Notes: a model not told the origin generated them from the letters alone. 9,818 bases of DNA from Candidatus Dormiibacterota bacterium (GCA_019236085.1 JAFAJR010000013.1:1-9818); one strand, 5' to 3'. Shown: positions 1-6,915, counted from the first letter of the stretch. Translations and numbers: made by a program.

Positions 1-1585
1 CGTCGTGCAGGTTGCGCTCCAGCCGGCGGCGCTCGTCGTCCTGGGCGCTCACCAGCCGGCGGCGTGAAGCGCTGAGCTCATCGAGACGCTGCAGCAGCTC
101 CTCCGTGAGACCTGTGTTCTTGAGCACCGGCCCGGCCTGCACCGCGAGGTCGTGCAGCAGTTTCGTCTCGCCCTGGCCGAAACCCTCGCCGCGCCTGCCT
201 CCGATGGAGAGCGCGCCGAGCAGCTCCCCCTGGTGGGTCACCGGTACGGTCAGGTTCATGCCGTCAATGGCTGGAACGTCGCGGCCGGCGAGCAGCACCG
301 CCGCCGGCACAGCTGAATCCGCCGGTGCCGTTCCCACAGGCTGCAGGCGGCGGCCGTGCAGGGTCCATACGACGGCGCGCTCGGCCCCGGTGCCGTCGCG
401 CAGCAGCCGCGCCATGCGCGGCAGCACGTCCTCAGCCTCGGTGGTCGTGCTCAGCGTCGAGGACAGCTCGCTGAGCACCTCGTACGGTGTGGCTCGCTTC
501 CCGTACACGATGCGATTTGCAATCCGTTGCACGCGTTCGCGCAGCGGCTGAAAGCCTATGGCCACGATGGCGGTGGCCAGTATTGACAGGCCGAGGTTCG
601 GGTCTTTCCCCGAACCGATGGCGATCCCGATGCCGACCACGATCGCCACATACACGGCTGTGATGAAGACCGCGAGGGTGCCGTACACCAGGGCGCGGTT
701 GATGAAGACGTCGATGTCGTAGAGGCGGTAGCGGAATATGGCGACCGCTGCGCACGCCGGGAGTGCTGTGCCGCCGATCAGCGCCATCAGCGACACCGCG
801 ACCACCTCCCATGCTGCGGGGTTGTTGGGAGTGGGCAATAGGCTTGTGGCGAGCGTGAACACGATCGTGGTGACCAGGCCGGTTGCGAACCAGCGCACCT
901 GGTGGCGCCTGTCGCTGTCCGCGCCCCGCAGGCGCAGCAGCACCGAAACGATGGCGAGAGCCTCGATGACGAAGCTCCCGAAGTTGGATATCTGTTGGAC
1001 CACATTCACAAATCCGGCCGCGCCGCTCAGCGCCAGCGGGCTGGGCGGATTCACCGCCGGGTCCGCGCTGTACCCGATGCCGAACGCGCCGGCGCCGGGG
1101 GTGACGAATCCGGCCGCCGCCGTGAGTGCAGCAAGCACGATGGCCGCGATCAGCAGCGCCCGCCACCGGCGTGAAAGGAGACGGCCGTCGGGGAACAGAG
1201 CGGCGGCTGCAACGAAGAATACAGTGCTCAGCGACACACCACTGGCCCAGAAAACCCCGCCCAGCCCGATCCAGGGCCCGGCGGCGTTGCCCCGGTTGGT
1301 CAGCACCGAGCAGAACAGGTCTGATGACGCGCCAACGGCGAGGGACAGCGCGCCGCCCAGCACGCACCAACCCACCGGGTTTCTCGGGCGGCGGGCGGCG
1401 ATCAGGCCACCGATGAGCGCGAAGAGGCTGTAGGGCAGGATGAAGAAGAGCGTCGTGATGTCGCCGGCTTCGCGGAACACCTGTGGCGGCGTCACAGGAG
1501 TGAGATACGCGACAGCCGTACCGACGAAGATGATCAGGGCGACGACGGTGAGCGTTACGGCGAAGCGCGGCTGGAACAGCTTCAT
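1..1585 (-). CDS. Sensor histidine kinase, multi-membrane, NarX/LiaS-like (partial, C-terminus off window)
   Basis: This is the N-terminal 528 residues of a membrane sensor kinase expected to phosphorylate NarL-type response regulators. It starts at ATG 1585, sharing ATGA with the stop of the upstream kinase, so translation is probably coupled. By eye there are about ten hydrophobic segments in residues 1-345, including a segment ending RRPRNPVGW and a later RLYDID...LVYGTLAVFITAVY stretch. The sequence QRIANRIVYGKRATPYEVL (about 353-371) leads into a GAF-like region (about 372-500). Then comes the H-box RRRLERNLHD, with phospho-acceptor His527 (bases 5-7). The window ends one codon later, so the dimerisation helices and HATPase domain are not visible. 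The frame is open throughout. It is a clear tandem paralog of the kinase at 1582-3738; 22 bases at the H-box (1-22 and 2172-2193) are identical. The signal sensed is unknown. Family assignment is firm, partner assignment is inferred. Confidence 0.9.
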   Translation of the reverse strand, partial: MKLFQPRFAVTLTVVALIIFVGTAVAYLTPVTPPQVFREAGDITTLFFILPYSLFALIGGLIAARRPRNPVGWCVLGGALSLAVGASSDLFCSVLTNRGNAAGPWIGLGGVFWASGVSLSTVFFVAAAALFPDGRLLSRRWRALLIAAIVLAALTAAAGFVTPGAGAFGIGYSADPAVNPPSPLALSGAAGFVNVVQQISNFGSFVIEALAIVSVLLRLRGADSDRRHQVRWFATGLVTTIVFTLATSLLPTPNNPAAWEVVAVSLMALIGGTALPACAAVAIFRYRLYDIDVFINRALVYGTLAVFITAVYVAIVVGIGIAIGSGKDPNLGLSILATAIVAIGFQPLRERVQRIANRIVYGKRATPYEVLSELSSTLSTTTEAEDVLPRMARLLRDGTGAERAVVWTLHGRRLQPVGTAPADSAVPAAVLLAGRDVPAIDGMNLTVPVTHQGELLGALSIGGRRGEGFGQGETKLLHDLAVQAGPVLKNTGLTEELLQRLDELSASRRRLVSAQDDERRRLERNLHD

Positions 1586-3738
1586 GCCGTCACCATCACG
1601 AGGTGCGCTGCCAGCGCGCTAGGTTCCGCCTGCTGCAGCGGAATGTCGCCACCCACTGTGGCCCCATGGCCAGGTGTGGACTGCACCTCCAGCGAGCCGT
1701 TGACAGCACCGATGCGGTCCTGCATGTTGGTCAGGCCGGCGCCGCGAGCGACCGTCGCCGTGTCGAATCCCCTGCCGTCGTCGCGCACCGCGAAGTGCAG
1801 GGATGCGTCCTGCCAGAGCCGCACCGTCACGTTCTCGGCGCCGGCGTACTTCTGCGCGTTCTGCAACGCCTCGAGCACGCAGAAGTACACGGTCGCCTCG
1901 ATGTCGCGGTGATACCGGGTGACGTTCTCTGCCTCGACCCGCACCGGGAGGTTTGCCTTGCGCGCCTGTGACTCGAGTGCCGCCACCAGCCCTTTGTCGG
2001 CAAGCAGCGGGGGATAGATGCCGCGGGCCAGGTCGCGCAGGTTCTCCAGCGCCGAGTCCGCGTCGTGCTTCAGCTGCTCGAGCATGGATGACGCCTTGTC
2101 GGCGTCCTTCGTCACCAGCGACTCGGCCAGCGACAGGTTGACCTTCAACGCCACCAATTCCTGTTGAGCGCCGTCGTGCAGGTTGCGCTCCAGGCGTCTG
2201 CGCTCCGTGTCCTGCGCTCCCACCAGGCGCTGCCGCGACTCTCGCAGCTCGTCGATTCGCTGCATGAGCTCGCTAGTGAGCCGGACGTTGCGCAGCACCA
2301 GCCCAGCCTGCCCGGCGAGGTCGTCCATCAAGGAGTGCTCGATCGGCGTGAGCGCTTCGCCACGCCGCTTCACGATGCTGAGGGCTCCCAGCAGGTCCGC
2401 GTCGCGCCTCACCAGCACCGCGTGAGAAATGCCATCGAGTTGGGGCAGGGAGTCACCGGTAAGCGCGATCGGGGCATACGTGACAGAGTCGGCAGGAACC
2501 GTGACCGCGGGCAGCAGGCTGCCCTGGCTCTTGGTCCACACCGTCGCGCTCTCCGCGCCTGTCGCCTCCTGAAGCACCTGGGCGATGCGCGGCAGCACCG
2601 ACTCTGCGTCGTAGGTGAGCGCCACACGCTCCGAGAACTGGGAGAGCACCTCATACGGCGTTGCGCGGCGGCCGTACACAAGGCGGTTGGCAACGCGCTG
2701 CAACCGTTCACGGACCGGCTGAAACCCCACTGCGACAACGATGGTGGCAACCACCGACAGCGCGACGTTGGGATGGCCCCCACTGCCCACCGCCGCGCCG
2801 ATGCCAACGGCGATCGCCACGTACACCGCGGTGATGAACACGGCGAGCGAGCCGTAAACCAGCGTCCGGCTTATGACGACGTCGATCTCGTAGAGCCCAT
2901 GTTTGAAGATCGCGACGCCTGCGGCGCAGGGGAGCGCCACACCGAAACCGCCCACCAAGGTGACGGTGGAGACCCATTGCGGCACGACCCCGAATCCGCC
3001 AAGGAAGGTCAGGGGCGCGCTGAGTGCCGCGGTGACCACGATTGCGTACGCGATCCATTTCAGCTGTTGCCGCTCATCGCCGCGTGCTTTTCGCATGCGG
3101 ATGAGTGGTGCGAAAGCGGCAACGACGCCCACCGCGAAGGCCAGTCCCACCACAGAGAAGTAGAAGGCCGGCGTGCTGGCCGCCTGCAGGCCTGCTGTCC
3201 CCGTCGGATTCGTGAGTGCTGGGGAGCTTGAGTCGGTCACCGTGAGAGTAAGCGGAGCCAGAACGCCGAGCACGATGACGAGAAGGCCGCTCAGCAGCAG
3301 GTTCAATACGGCAATCAGCCGCCATCGCTGCGAGGGCAGTCGTCCGTCCGGCAGCAACATCATCAGCATCGCCGAGGCTCCGACCGGGTACACGAGTCCC
3401 CACGACACGCTGGTTACCCACAGCGCCCACACGGCACCTGGCAACGAGCCGGGATGCGTGATCAAGGCGAGCCGTGCGTACTGGTCTGCCGCGCCGAGCA
3501 CGCCCTCGACGACTGCCATGAAGAGGAATAGCCAGCCAATCGGGTTGTGGCGACGCCGGGTAGCGACCAGCAGTCCGACCAGCGCGAAGGTCACGGGCAT
3601 GACGACAGCGATCGGATCGGCCGCGTCCAGGCTGTGGATTGACCGCAGGTTGGCGATCACGAGCCCGAGCGTCAGAAATGCCAGAGCAAAGGCGAGCCCG
3701 CTCAGCAAGAACGCCAGGGCGCGGGCGTCCCGTCTCAT
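1582..3738 (-). CDS. Sensor histidine kinase, multi-membrane with GAF-like and HisKA_3/HATPase domains
   Basis: This is a complete kinase of 718 residues from ATG 3738. About ten hydrophobic segments fill residues 5-342, with the landmark HNPIGWLFLF after the second. A linker GLYEIDVVISRTLVYG leads to the last membrane pair, then VANRLVYGRRATPYEVL and a GAF-like region (about 365-490). The H-box RRRLERNLHDGAQQ carries phospho-acceptor His521. The ATPase N-box has N627 in EALQNAQKYA, the G1 box is DDGRGFD (653-659), and the G2-like motif is GAGLTNMQDRIG. All residues needed for autophosphorylation appear present. HisKA_3 kinases normally pair with NarL/FixJ receivers, and three receivers lie at 4892-7311. 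Start choice: ATG 3738 has GAGGA with a 5-nt spacer. A TTG at 3762 would instead overlap the upstream stop as TTGA and add 8 residues. Confidence 0.93.
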   Translation of the reverse strand: MRRDARALAFLLSGLAFALAFLTLGLVIANLRSIHSLDAADPIAVVMPVTFALVGLLVATRRRHNPIGWLFLFMAVVEGVLGAADQYARLALITHPGSLPGAVWALWVTSVSWGLVYPVGASAMLMMLLPDGRLPSQRWRLIAVLNLLLSGLLVIVLGVLAPLTLTVTDSSSPALTNPTGTAGLQAASTPAFYFSVVGLAFAVGVVAAFAPLIRMRKARGDERQQLKWIAYAIVVTAALSAPLTFLGGFGVVPQWVSTVTLVGGFGVALPCAAGVAIFKHGLYEIDVVISRTLVYGSLAVFITAVYVAIAVGIGAAVGSGGHPNVALSVVATIVVAVGFQPVRERLQRVANRLVYGRRATPYEVLSQFSERVALTYDAESVLPRIAQVLQEATGAESATVWTKSQGSLLPAVTVPADSVTYAPIALTGDSLPQLDGISHAVLVRRDADLLGALSIVKRRGEALTPIEHSLMDDLAGQAGLVLRNVRLTSELMQRIDELRESRQRLVGAQDTERRRLERNLHDGAQQELVALKVNLSLAESLVTKDADKASSMLEQLKHDADSALENLRDLARGIYPPLLADKGLVAALESQARKANLPVRVEAENVTRYHRDIEATVYFCVLEALQNAQKYAGAENVTVRLWQDASLHFAVRDDGRGFDTATVARGAGLTNMQDRIGAVNGSLEVQSTPGHGATVGGDIPLQQAEPSALAAHLVMVTA

Positions 3739-3743
3739 CCCGT

Positions 3744-3748
3744 TCCTC
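3744..3748 (-). promoter_or_regulatory. Ribosome binding site deciding the kinase start
   Basis: On the minus strand GAGGA sits 5 nt before ATG 3738, a well-spaced Shine-Dalgarno sequence. The competing TTG at 3762 has a purine-rich GAGAGGAG only 2 nt away, which is too close to be optimal. This favours ATG 3738 but does not exclude the TTG. Confidence 0.55.
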
Positions 3749-3758
3749 GCGTCACTGG

Positions 3759-4757
3759 TCAACGCTCCTCTCGTCGGTGGCCTTGGGCGAGCGTGTGCAG
3801 AACCTCCCGGTCGATGTCGTCGGCGCCGGCGACCGCGACTCTGCAGGGACTCATCGCCCGCAACGTCGACGTTCGCTGTCCCTGCTCGATGAGTGCACGC
3901 TCACCCAGCACTGCGCCGGGTCCCACCTGGGCGATGGCCTCCCCGTTCACCTCAACCGAGAGCACGCCGTCGAGCAGCAGGAAAAGCTCCTTACCTTCGT
4001 CACCCTGCTCCACGAGCACCGCCCCTGCACGCAGCTCGCGGATCCGCGGCTTGCGGCCGCCGCGCATGATGTGCGTCGACAGCTCGCGCTCCAAAGCAGT
4101 TTCAACCTGCGTCACCAGCGCGTCGGAGTCCTCGCCGCCCCAGGGAGTGTGCGAGCCGAATGCCCGCTGATACCAGTCCTTGAAGCTGATCAGGCCACTC
4201 TTGGCAACAAGCGTGCTGGCGTCGTCGTAGATCCAGTGACGTGGAAACGGACTCGCTCCCACGACCTCGTGGGAGTACGTGCCGTCGGCGTTGATGGTCA
4301 GCGCCAGGGTGGTCCAGGCCAGCGGCGCCGCCACCTGGATGAACGGCGGGTACTTCACGCGGCGCGGCGCCGGCACTCCGGTCCTGCCCCCGGCGGTCTG
4401 CACGAAGCGGACTGAGGCGCCGTCGACAGACGGCTGCTCCTGACGGTCAGGCAGCGGCACCGCCGCGAAGGTCATGTTCGCTCCGCCGAGCCGCATGGTG
4501 GTGGCGCCGATGAACCCCCCGCCGGAGTAACCGCTGTCCCTGACTGCGCCCGCGTCGTCCACCTCGATCCAGGCCGACAGCCTGTTGGCAAAGCGGAAGC
4601 GGTCCGCGTCGCGCAGCGCGATGAGGTCGTCCACGACGTCGGGCGGTGGCTCGTCGTAGTGCGCGATCCCGGAGTCGAACGGCAGGCGGGTCAAGCCCTT
4701 CACGGCTTCCGACGGGATCCACGAGATCGACGTGACGGCGCGTTCGATGCGGGTCAT
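3759..4757 (-). CDS. Cyclic-nucleotide-binding domain protein with uncharacterised N-terminal region
   Basis: This 332-residue protein has a C-terminal CNB (CAP_ED-like) domain at about residues 238-320. The beta-barrel segment contains AGAVLVEQGDEGKELFLLLDG. The phosphate-binding cassette is GAVLGERALIEQGQRTSTLR, with the canonical acidic residue at E286 and the phosphate-binding arginine at R295. Their spacing matches protein-kinase-A-type cassettes. There is no HTH after the barrel, so it is not a CRP/FNR transcription factor. The first 235 or so residues match no domain I recognise; they are rich in Trp, Tyr and Phe and have no signal peptide or membrane segment, so the protein is probably cytoplasmic. 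It is the first gene of the minus-strand run into the two kinases (20 bp or a 4-bp overlap, depending on the kinase start). It is divergent from a cyclase gene, which makes it a candidate receptor for the cyclase product (inference). Confidence 0.85.
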   Translation of the reverse strand: MTRIERAVTSISWIPSEAVKGLTRLPFDSGIAHYDEPPPDVVDDLIALRDADRFRFANRLSAWIEVDDAGAVRDSGYSGGGFIGATTMRLGGANMTFAAVPLPDRQEQPSVDGASVRFVQTAGGRTGVPAPRRVKYPPFIQVAAPLAWTTLALTINADGTYSHEVVGASPFPRHWIYDDASTLVAKSGLISFKDWYQRAFGSHTPWGGEDSDALVTQVETALERELSTHIMRGGRKPRIRELRAGAVLVEQGDEGKELFLLLDGVLSVEVNGEAIAQVGPGAVLGERALIEQGQRTSTLRAMSPCRVAVAGADDIDREVLHTLAQGHRREER

Positions 4758-4763
4758 GCGCCG

Positions 4764-4769
4764 ACCCTA
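4764..4769 (-). promoter_or_regulatory. Putative leaderless -10 element of the CNB-protein gene
   Basis: On the minus strand TAGGGT (a TAnnnT -10 hexamer) ends 6 nt before the ATG at 4757. That would place transcription start at or next to the A of the ATG, the usual geometry of leaderless genes in GC-rich bacteria. No Shine-Dalgarno sequence precedes this ATG, in agreement. No convincing -35 element is visible. Confidence 0.5.
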
Positions 4770-4814
4770 CGCGACGCCGGGCCCGCCGTCCATGTGGGGT
4801 GCCCACCGCCGCCC

Positions 4815-4832
4815 GGTGGTGGCAGCACCACC
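4815..4832. repeat. Inverted repeat, 7-bp arms, 4-nt spacer
   Basis: GGTGGTG (4815-4821) and CACCACC (4826-4832) are perfect reverse complements around GCAG. It could be a protein site or an RNA hairpin. There is no T-run after it on either strand, so it does not look like an intrinsic terminator. Arms of this length can occur by chance in GC-rich DNA. Confidence 0.4.
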
Positions 4833-4874
4833 ACGCCGGACGTGCCCGCAACCTCGCGCCGACGACACCGTCTC

Positions 4875-4887
4875 CGCGATCATCGCG
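4875..4887. repeat. Palindrome CGCGAT-C-ATCGCG just upstream of the cyclase start
   Basis: The 13-bp perfect palindrome ends 4 nt before the ATG at 4892, where a ribosome binding site would be expected. It could be an operator controlling the cyclase gene, or fold in mRNA and limit initiation. No Shine-Dalgarno sequence is seen for this gene. Confidence 0.45.
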
Positions 4888-4891
4888 TGCC

Positions 4892-6211
4892 ATGGACCGC
4901 GGCATCAGCGTCTTTCTCGCCGACGACAACATCATCGTGCGGGAGGGTGTACGCGCCCTGCTCAGCGCCGGAGGTGATATCGAGGTCGTCGGGGTCGGTG
5001 CCGACTACGACTCGCTGGTCGGCGGTGCTGTCGAGGCAGCGCCGCAGGTGGTGGTCACCGACATCCGCATGCCACCGACATTCACCGACGAGGGCATCCG
5101 CGGCGCCAAGGAGGTGCGCAAACGCCTTCCCGGCACCGGGGTCGTCGTTCTCTCCCAGTACGACGACCCGGAGTACGCCATCGAGCTGCTCAGCGAGGAC
5201 GCAGCCGGCTACGCCTACCTCTTAAAGGACCGGGTGGCCGACGGCGACCAGCTGGTGCGCGCCATCCAGGCGGTGTCGACCGGCGGTTCGATGCTTGACC
5301 CCCACATCGTCGACGCGATGCTGCGGCCGGTGAGCGGTGTCGCCGGTCTCAGCGCGGGCGACGAGGAGCTGCTGCGCCAGGTCGCCCAGGGCACGCCGGC
5401 CAAGGCGATCGCCATGGCCGGCAAGACCACCGAGACCGCTGTCAACGAGGACATCGGCAACCTCTTCCTCAAACTTGCGCAACAGGCGAGCGCCGGGGTG
5501 CAGGCCGCAGTCGACAAGTTGAAACTGCTGCACGCGGCGATAGTCCGTCGCGAGGAGCAGGGCGACACGCTGAGCCGGCTGCTACCGGGCGGCGTCGCCG
5601 AGATGGTGCTGCGCGACGGCAGCCGCCCCGGGGAGACGCAGCGCCTCGAGGTGACGGTGCTGATGAGCGACATCCGCGGCTACACAGCCATCGCCGAGGA
5701 CGCGGACCCCGTGTCGCTGGCCGGCCAGCTCAACGAGCACCGCGCCGCCATGAACCGGGCCATCCTGGGTGAGGGCGGCACGGTGATGCAATTCGTCGGT
5801 GATGCGGTCATGGCAACATTCGGCGCCCCGGTGCCCCAGCCCGACCATGCCGCCCTGGCGCTGCGCGCCGCGCTGGGCATGCACCAGGAGCAGCACCTGC
5901 TCAATGCGCGCTGGGAGGGGGAGGGCCTGCCGCCCTTCCTGCTCGGTATCGGGCTGTCGACAGGTGAGGTGGCCGCCGCCCTGCTGGGATCCGAGGAGCG
6001 GTTGGAGTACACGCTGGTCGGCGACACCGTGAACCTGGCGCAGCGCATACAGCAGTGGGCCGCCGGCGGCGAGGTGGTGCTGAGCGAGACGACCTACGCC
6101 GCGCTGCCCGCTGCTCCACCCGCCGACCACCTGGAGCCCCAGACGGTGAAGGGACGCCACGCTGCTGTCGGCGGCTGGCGGATCAGGAACGGGTCGCGGC
6201 CAGGTACGTGA
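4892..6211 (+). CDS. Response regulator with degenerate HTH and class III nucleotidyl cyclase domain
   Basis: This 439-residue hybrid probably makes cAMP (or another cyclic nucleotide) under receiver control. Residues 5-140 form a NarL-type receiver: acidic pair D11/D12, phospho-acceptor D57 in VVVTDIRMPP, S88 and K112. Residues 153-214 align without gaps to the LuxR-type HTH of the neighbour at 6183-6848, but the DNA-contact sequence VEKHINAIF reads VNEDIGNLF here, so DNA binding looks lost. A helical linker (about 203-250) leads to the cyclase domain (about 253-425). Metal aspartates are D260 (MSDIRGYT) and D304 (QFVGDAVMATFGAP), Thr374 is at the class IIIb substrate position, and the transition-state pair is N381/R385. 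The usual substrate lysine is Gln300. The start was chosen because ATG 4892 begins just before receiver strand beta-1; the frame stays open back to a GTG at 4799. A TTA codon lies at 5222-5224. Confidence 0.9.
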   Translation: MDRGISVFLADDNIIVREGVRALLSAGGDIEVVGVGADYDSLVGGAVEAAPQVVVTDIRMPPTFTDEGIRGAKEVRKRLPGTGVVVLSQYDDPEYAIELLSEDAAGYAYLLKDRVADGDQLVRAIQAVSTGGSMLDPHIVDAMLRPVSGVAGLSAGDEELLRQVAQGTPAKAIAMAGKTTETAVNEDIGNLFLKLAQQASAGVQAAVDKLKLLHAAIVRREEQGDTLSRLLPGGVAEMVLRDGSRPGETQRLEVTVLMSDIRGYTAIAEDADPVSLAGQLNEHRAAMNRAILGEGGTVMQFVGDAVMATFGAPVPQPDHAALALRAALGMHQEQHLLNARWEGEGLPPFLLGIGLSTGEVAAALLGSEERLEYTLVGDTVNLAQRIQQWAAGGEVVLSETTYAALPAAPPADHLEPQTVKGRHAAVGGWRIRNGSRPGT

Positions 6212-6848
6212 GCGCCGCCTTCACCCTGCGGTGCACCAGCGGTTCCTCGCTGAGCTCGAGCTTGGAGAAGATGGCGTTGATGTGCTTCTCCACAGCACGC
6301 TCGCTCATCGACAGGGCCGCGCCGATGGCAGCGTTGTTCCTGCCCTCGGCAAGCTGCTGCAGCACCTCGCGCTCCCGTGGCGTCAGCTGCTCGATGGGCG
6401 AGCTGCGCGGCCGGCGCGCCGTCACCAGCAGCTCCACCACCGTGGGGTCGATCACCGAGCCGCCCCTGACCACCTCACGCACCGCGCCCATCAGCTGGTC
6501 GACGTTGGACACGCGGTCCTTCAGCAGGTACGCGCGGCCTGCGGCGCCGCCGTCGAGCAGGGTGAGCGCGTACTCAGGCTCAGCGAACTGGCTCAGCACC
6601 ACGACGCCTATCCCGGGATGGGTGCCGCGAAGATCGTGGGCGAACCGCAGTCCCTCATCGCTGTAGTCCGGTGGCATGCGGATGTCGGTCACAACCACGT
6701 CGGGCTGCAGCGCCGTAACGGCGCTCTCCAGCTCGGGCAGGTCCGAGCACACGCCCACCACCTCGACCTCCGGCTGCGCCTCGATGAGCTGGCGGATCCC
6801 CTCGCGCACCAGGAAGTTGTCCTCGGCGAGCACCACGCGAACCGTCAT
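6183..6848 (-). CDS. NarL/FixJ-family response regulator with LuxR-type DNA-binding domain
   Basis: This 221-residue two-component transcription factor has an N-terminal receiver (about 3-125) with acidic pair E9/D10, phospho-acceptor D55 in VVVTDIRMPP, S86 and K110 in AYLLKD. The C-terminal GerE/LuxR HTH (about 152-216) has LTPREREVLQQLAEG and SERAVEKHINAIFSKL, with the usual conserved residues, so it should bind DNA. The receiver is very like that of the cyclase protein at 4892-6211 (same DIRMPP, VVVLSQ, EPEYA, LLKDRV and GGS-DP landmarks), pointing to duplication. Its likely kinase partners are the HisKA_3 kinases at 1-3738. ATG 6848 was chosen because beta-1 follows directly; the frame stays open further upstream. 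Its 3' end overlaps the convergent cyclase gene by 29 bp. Target promoters cannot be told from the window. Confidence 0.94.
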   Translation of the reverse strand: MTVRVVLAEDNFLVREGIRQLIEAQPEVEVVGVCSDLPELESAVTALQPDVVVTDIRMPPDYSDEGLRFAHDLRGTHPGIGVVVLSQFAEPEYALTLLDGGAAGRAYLLKDRVSNVDQLMGAVREVVRGGSVIDPTVVELLVTARRPRSSPIEQLTPREREVLQQLAEGRNNAAIGAALSMSERAVEKHINAIFSKLELSEEPLVHRRVKAALTYLAATRS

Positions 6849-6857
6849 TGCAACGAC

Positions 6858-6863
6858 AGGATA
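6858..6863 (-). promoter_or_regulatory. Putative -10 element of the LuxR-type regulator gene
   Basis: On the minus strand TATCCT lies 9 nt before the ATG at 6848, implying a leader of only a few nucleotides. No Shine-Dalgarno sequence is apparent and no -35 consensus is seen. The call is tentative. Confidence 0.4.
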
Positions 6864-6915
6864 GGGATGGGCCGTGGTGACGCTGGCACCAATGACGGAG
6901 GCCGTGACGCCGATA

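Larger units (their letters stand above)
4758..4891. other. Divergent intergenic region between CNB-protein and cyclase genes
   Basis: These 134 bp hold the outward-facing promoters of the CNB/kinase run (minus) and the receiver-cyclase gene (plus). It contains the TAGGGT element at 4764-4769, a 7-bp-arm inverted repeat at 4815-4832 and a 6-bp-arm palindrome at 4875-4887. I see no TGTGA-N6-TCACA-like CRP site and no clear promoter hexamers on the plus strand. Confidence 0.6.

Noticed and set aside
432..1370. Open frame of 312 codons on the minus strand inside the partial kinase
   Set aside because: It is Arg/Gly/Pro-rich low-complexity translation in another frame of the kinase at 1-1585, whose own frame shows GAF and H-box motifs.
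2164..3231. Plus-strand open frame of 355 codons
   Set aside because: It lies antisense to the complete histidine kinase and has His/Arg-rich composition typical of GC-rich shadow frames, with no domain.
4815..4832. Intrinsic terminator in the divergent region
   Set aside because: The stem has no following T-run and the flanking genes point outward, so no transcript is expected to end here.
4758..4891. CRP-type operator that would close a cyclic-nucleotide feedback loop
   Set aside because: No TGTGA-N6-TCACA-like sequence is visible, and the local CNB protein has no HTH.
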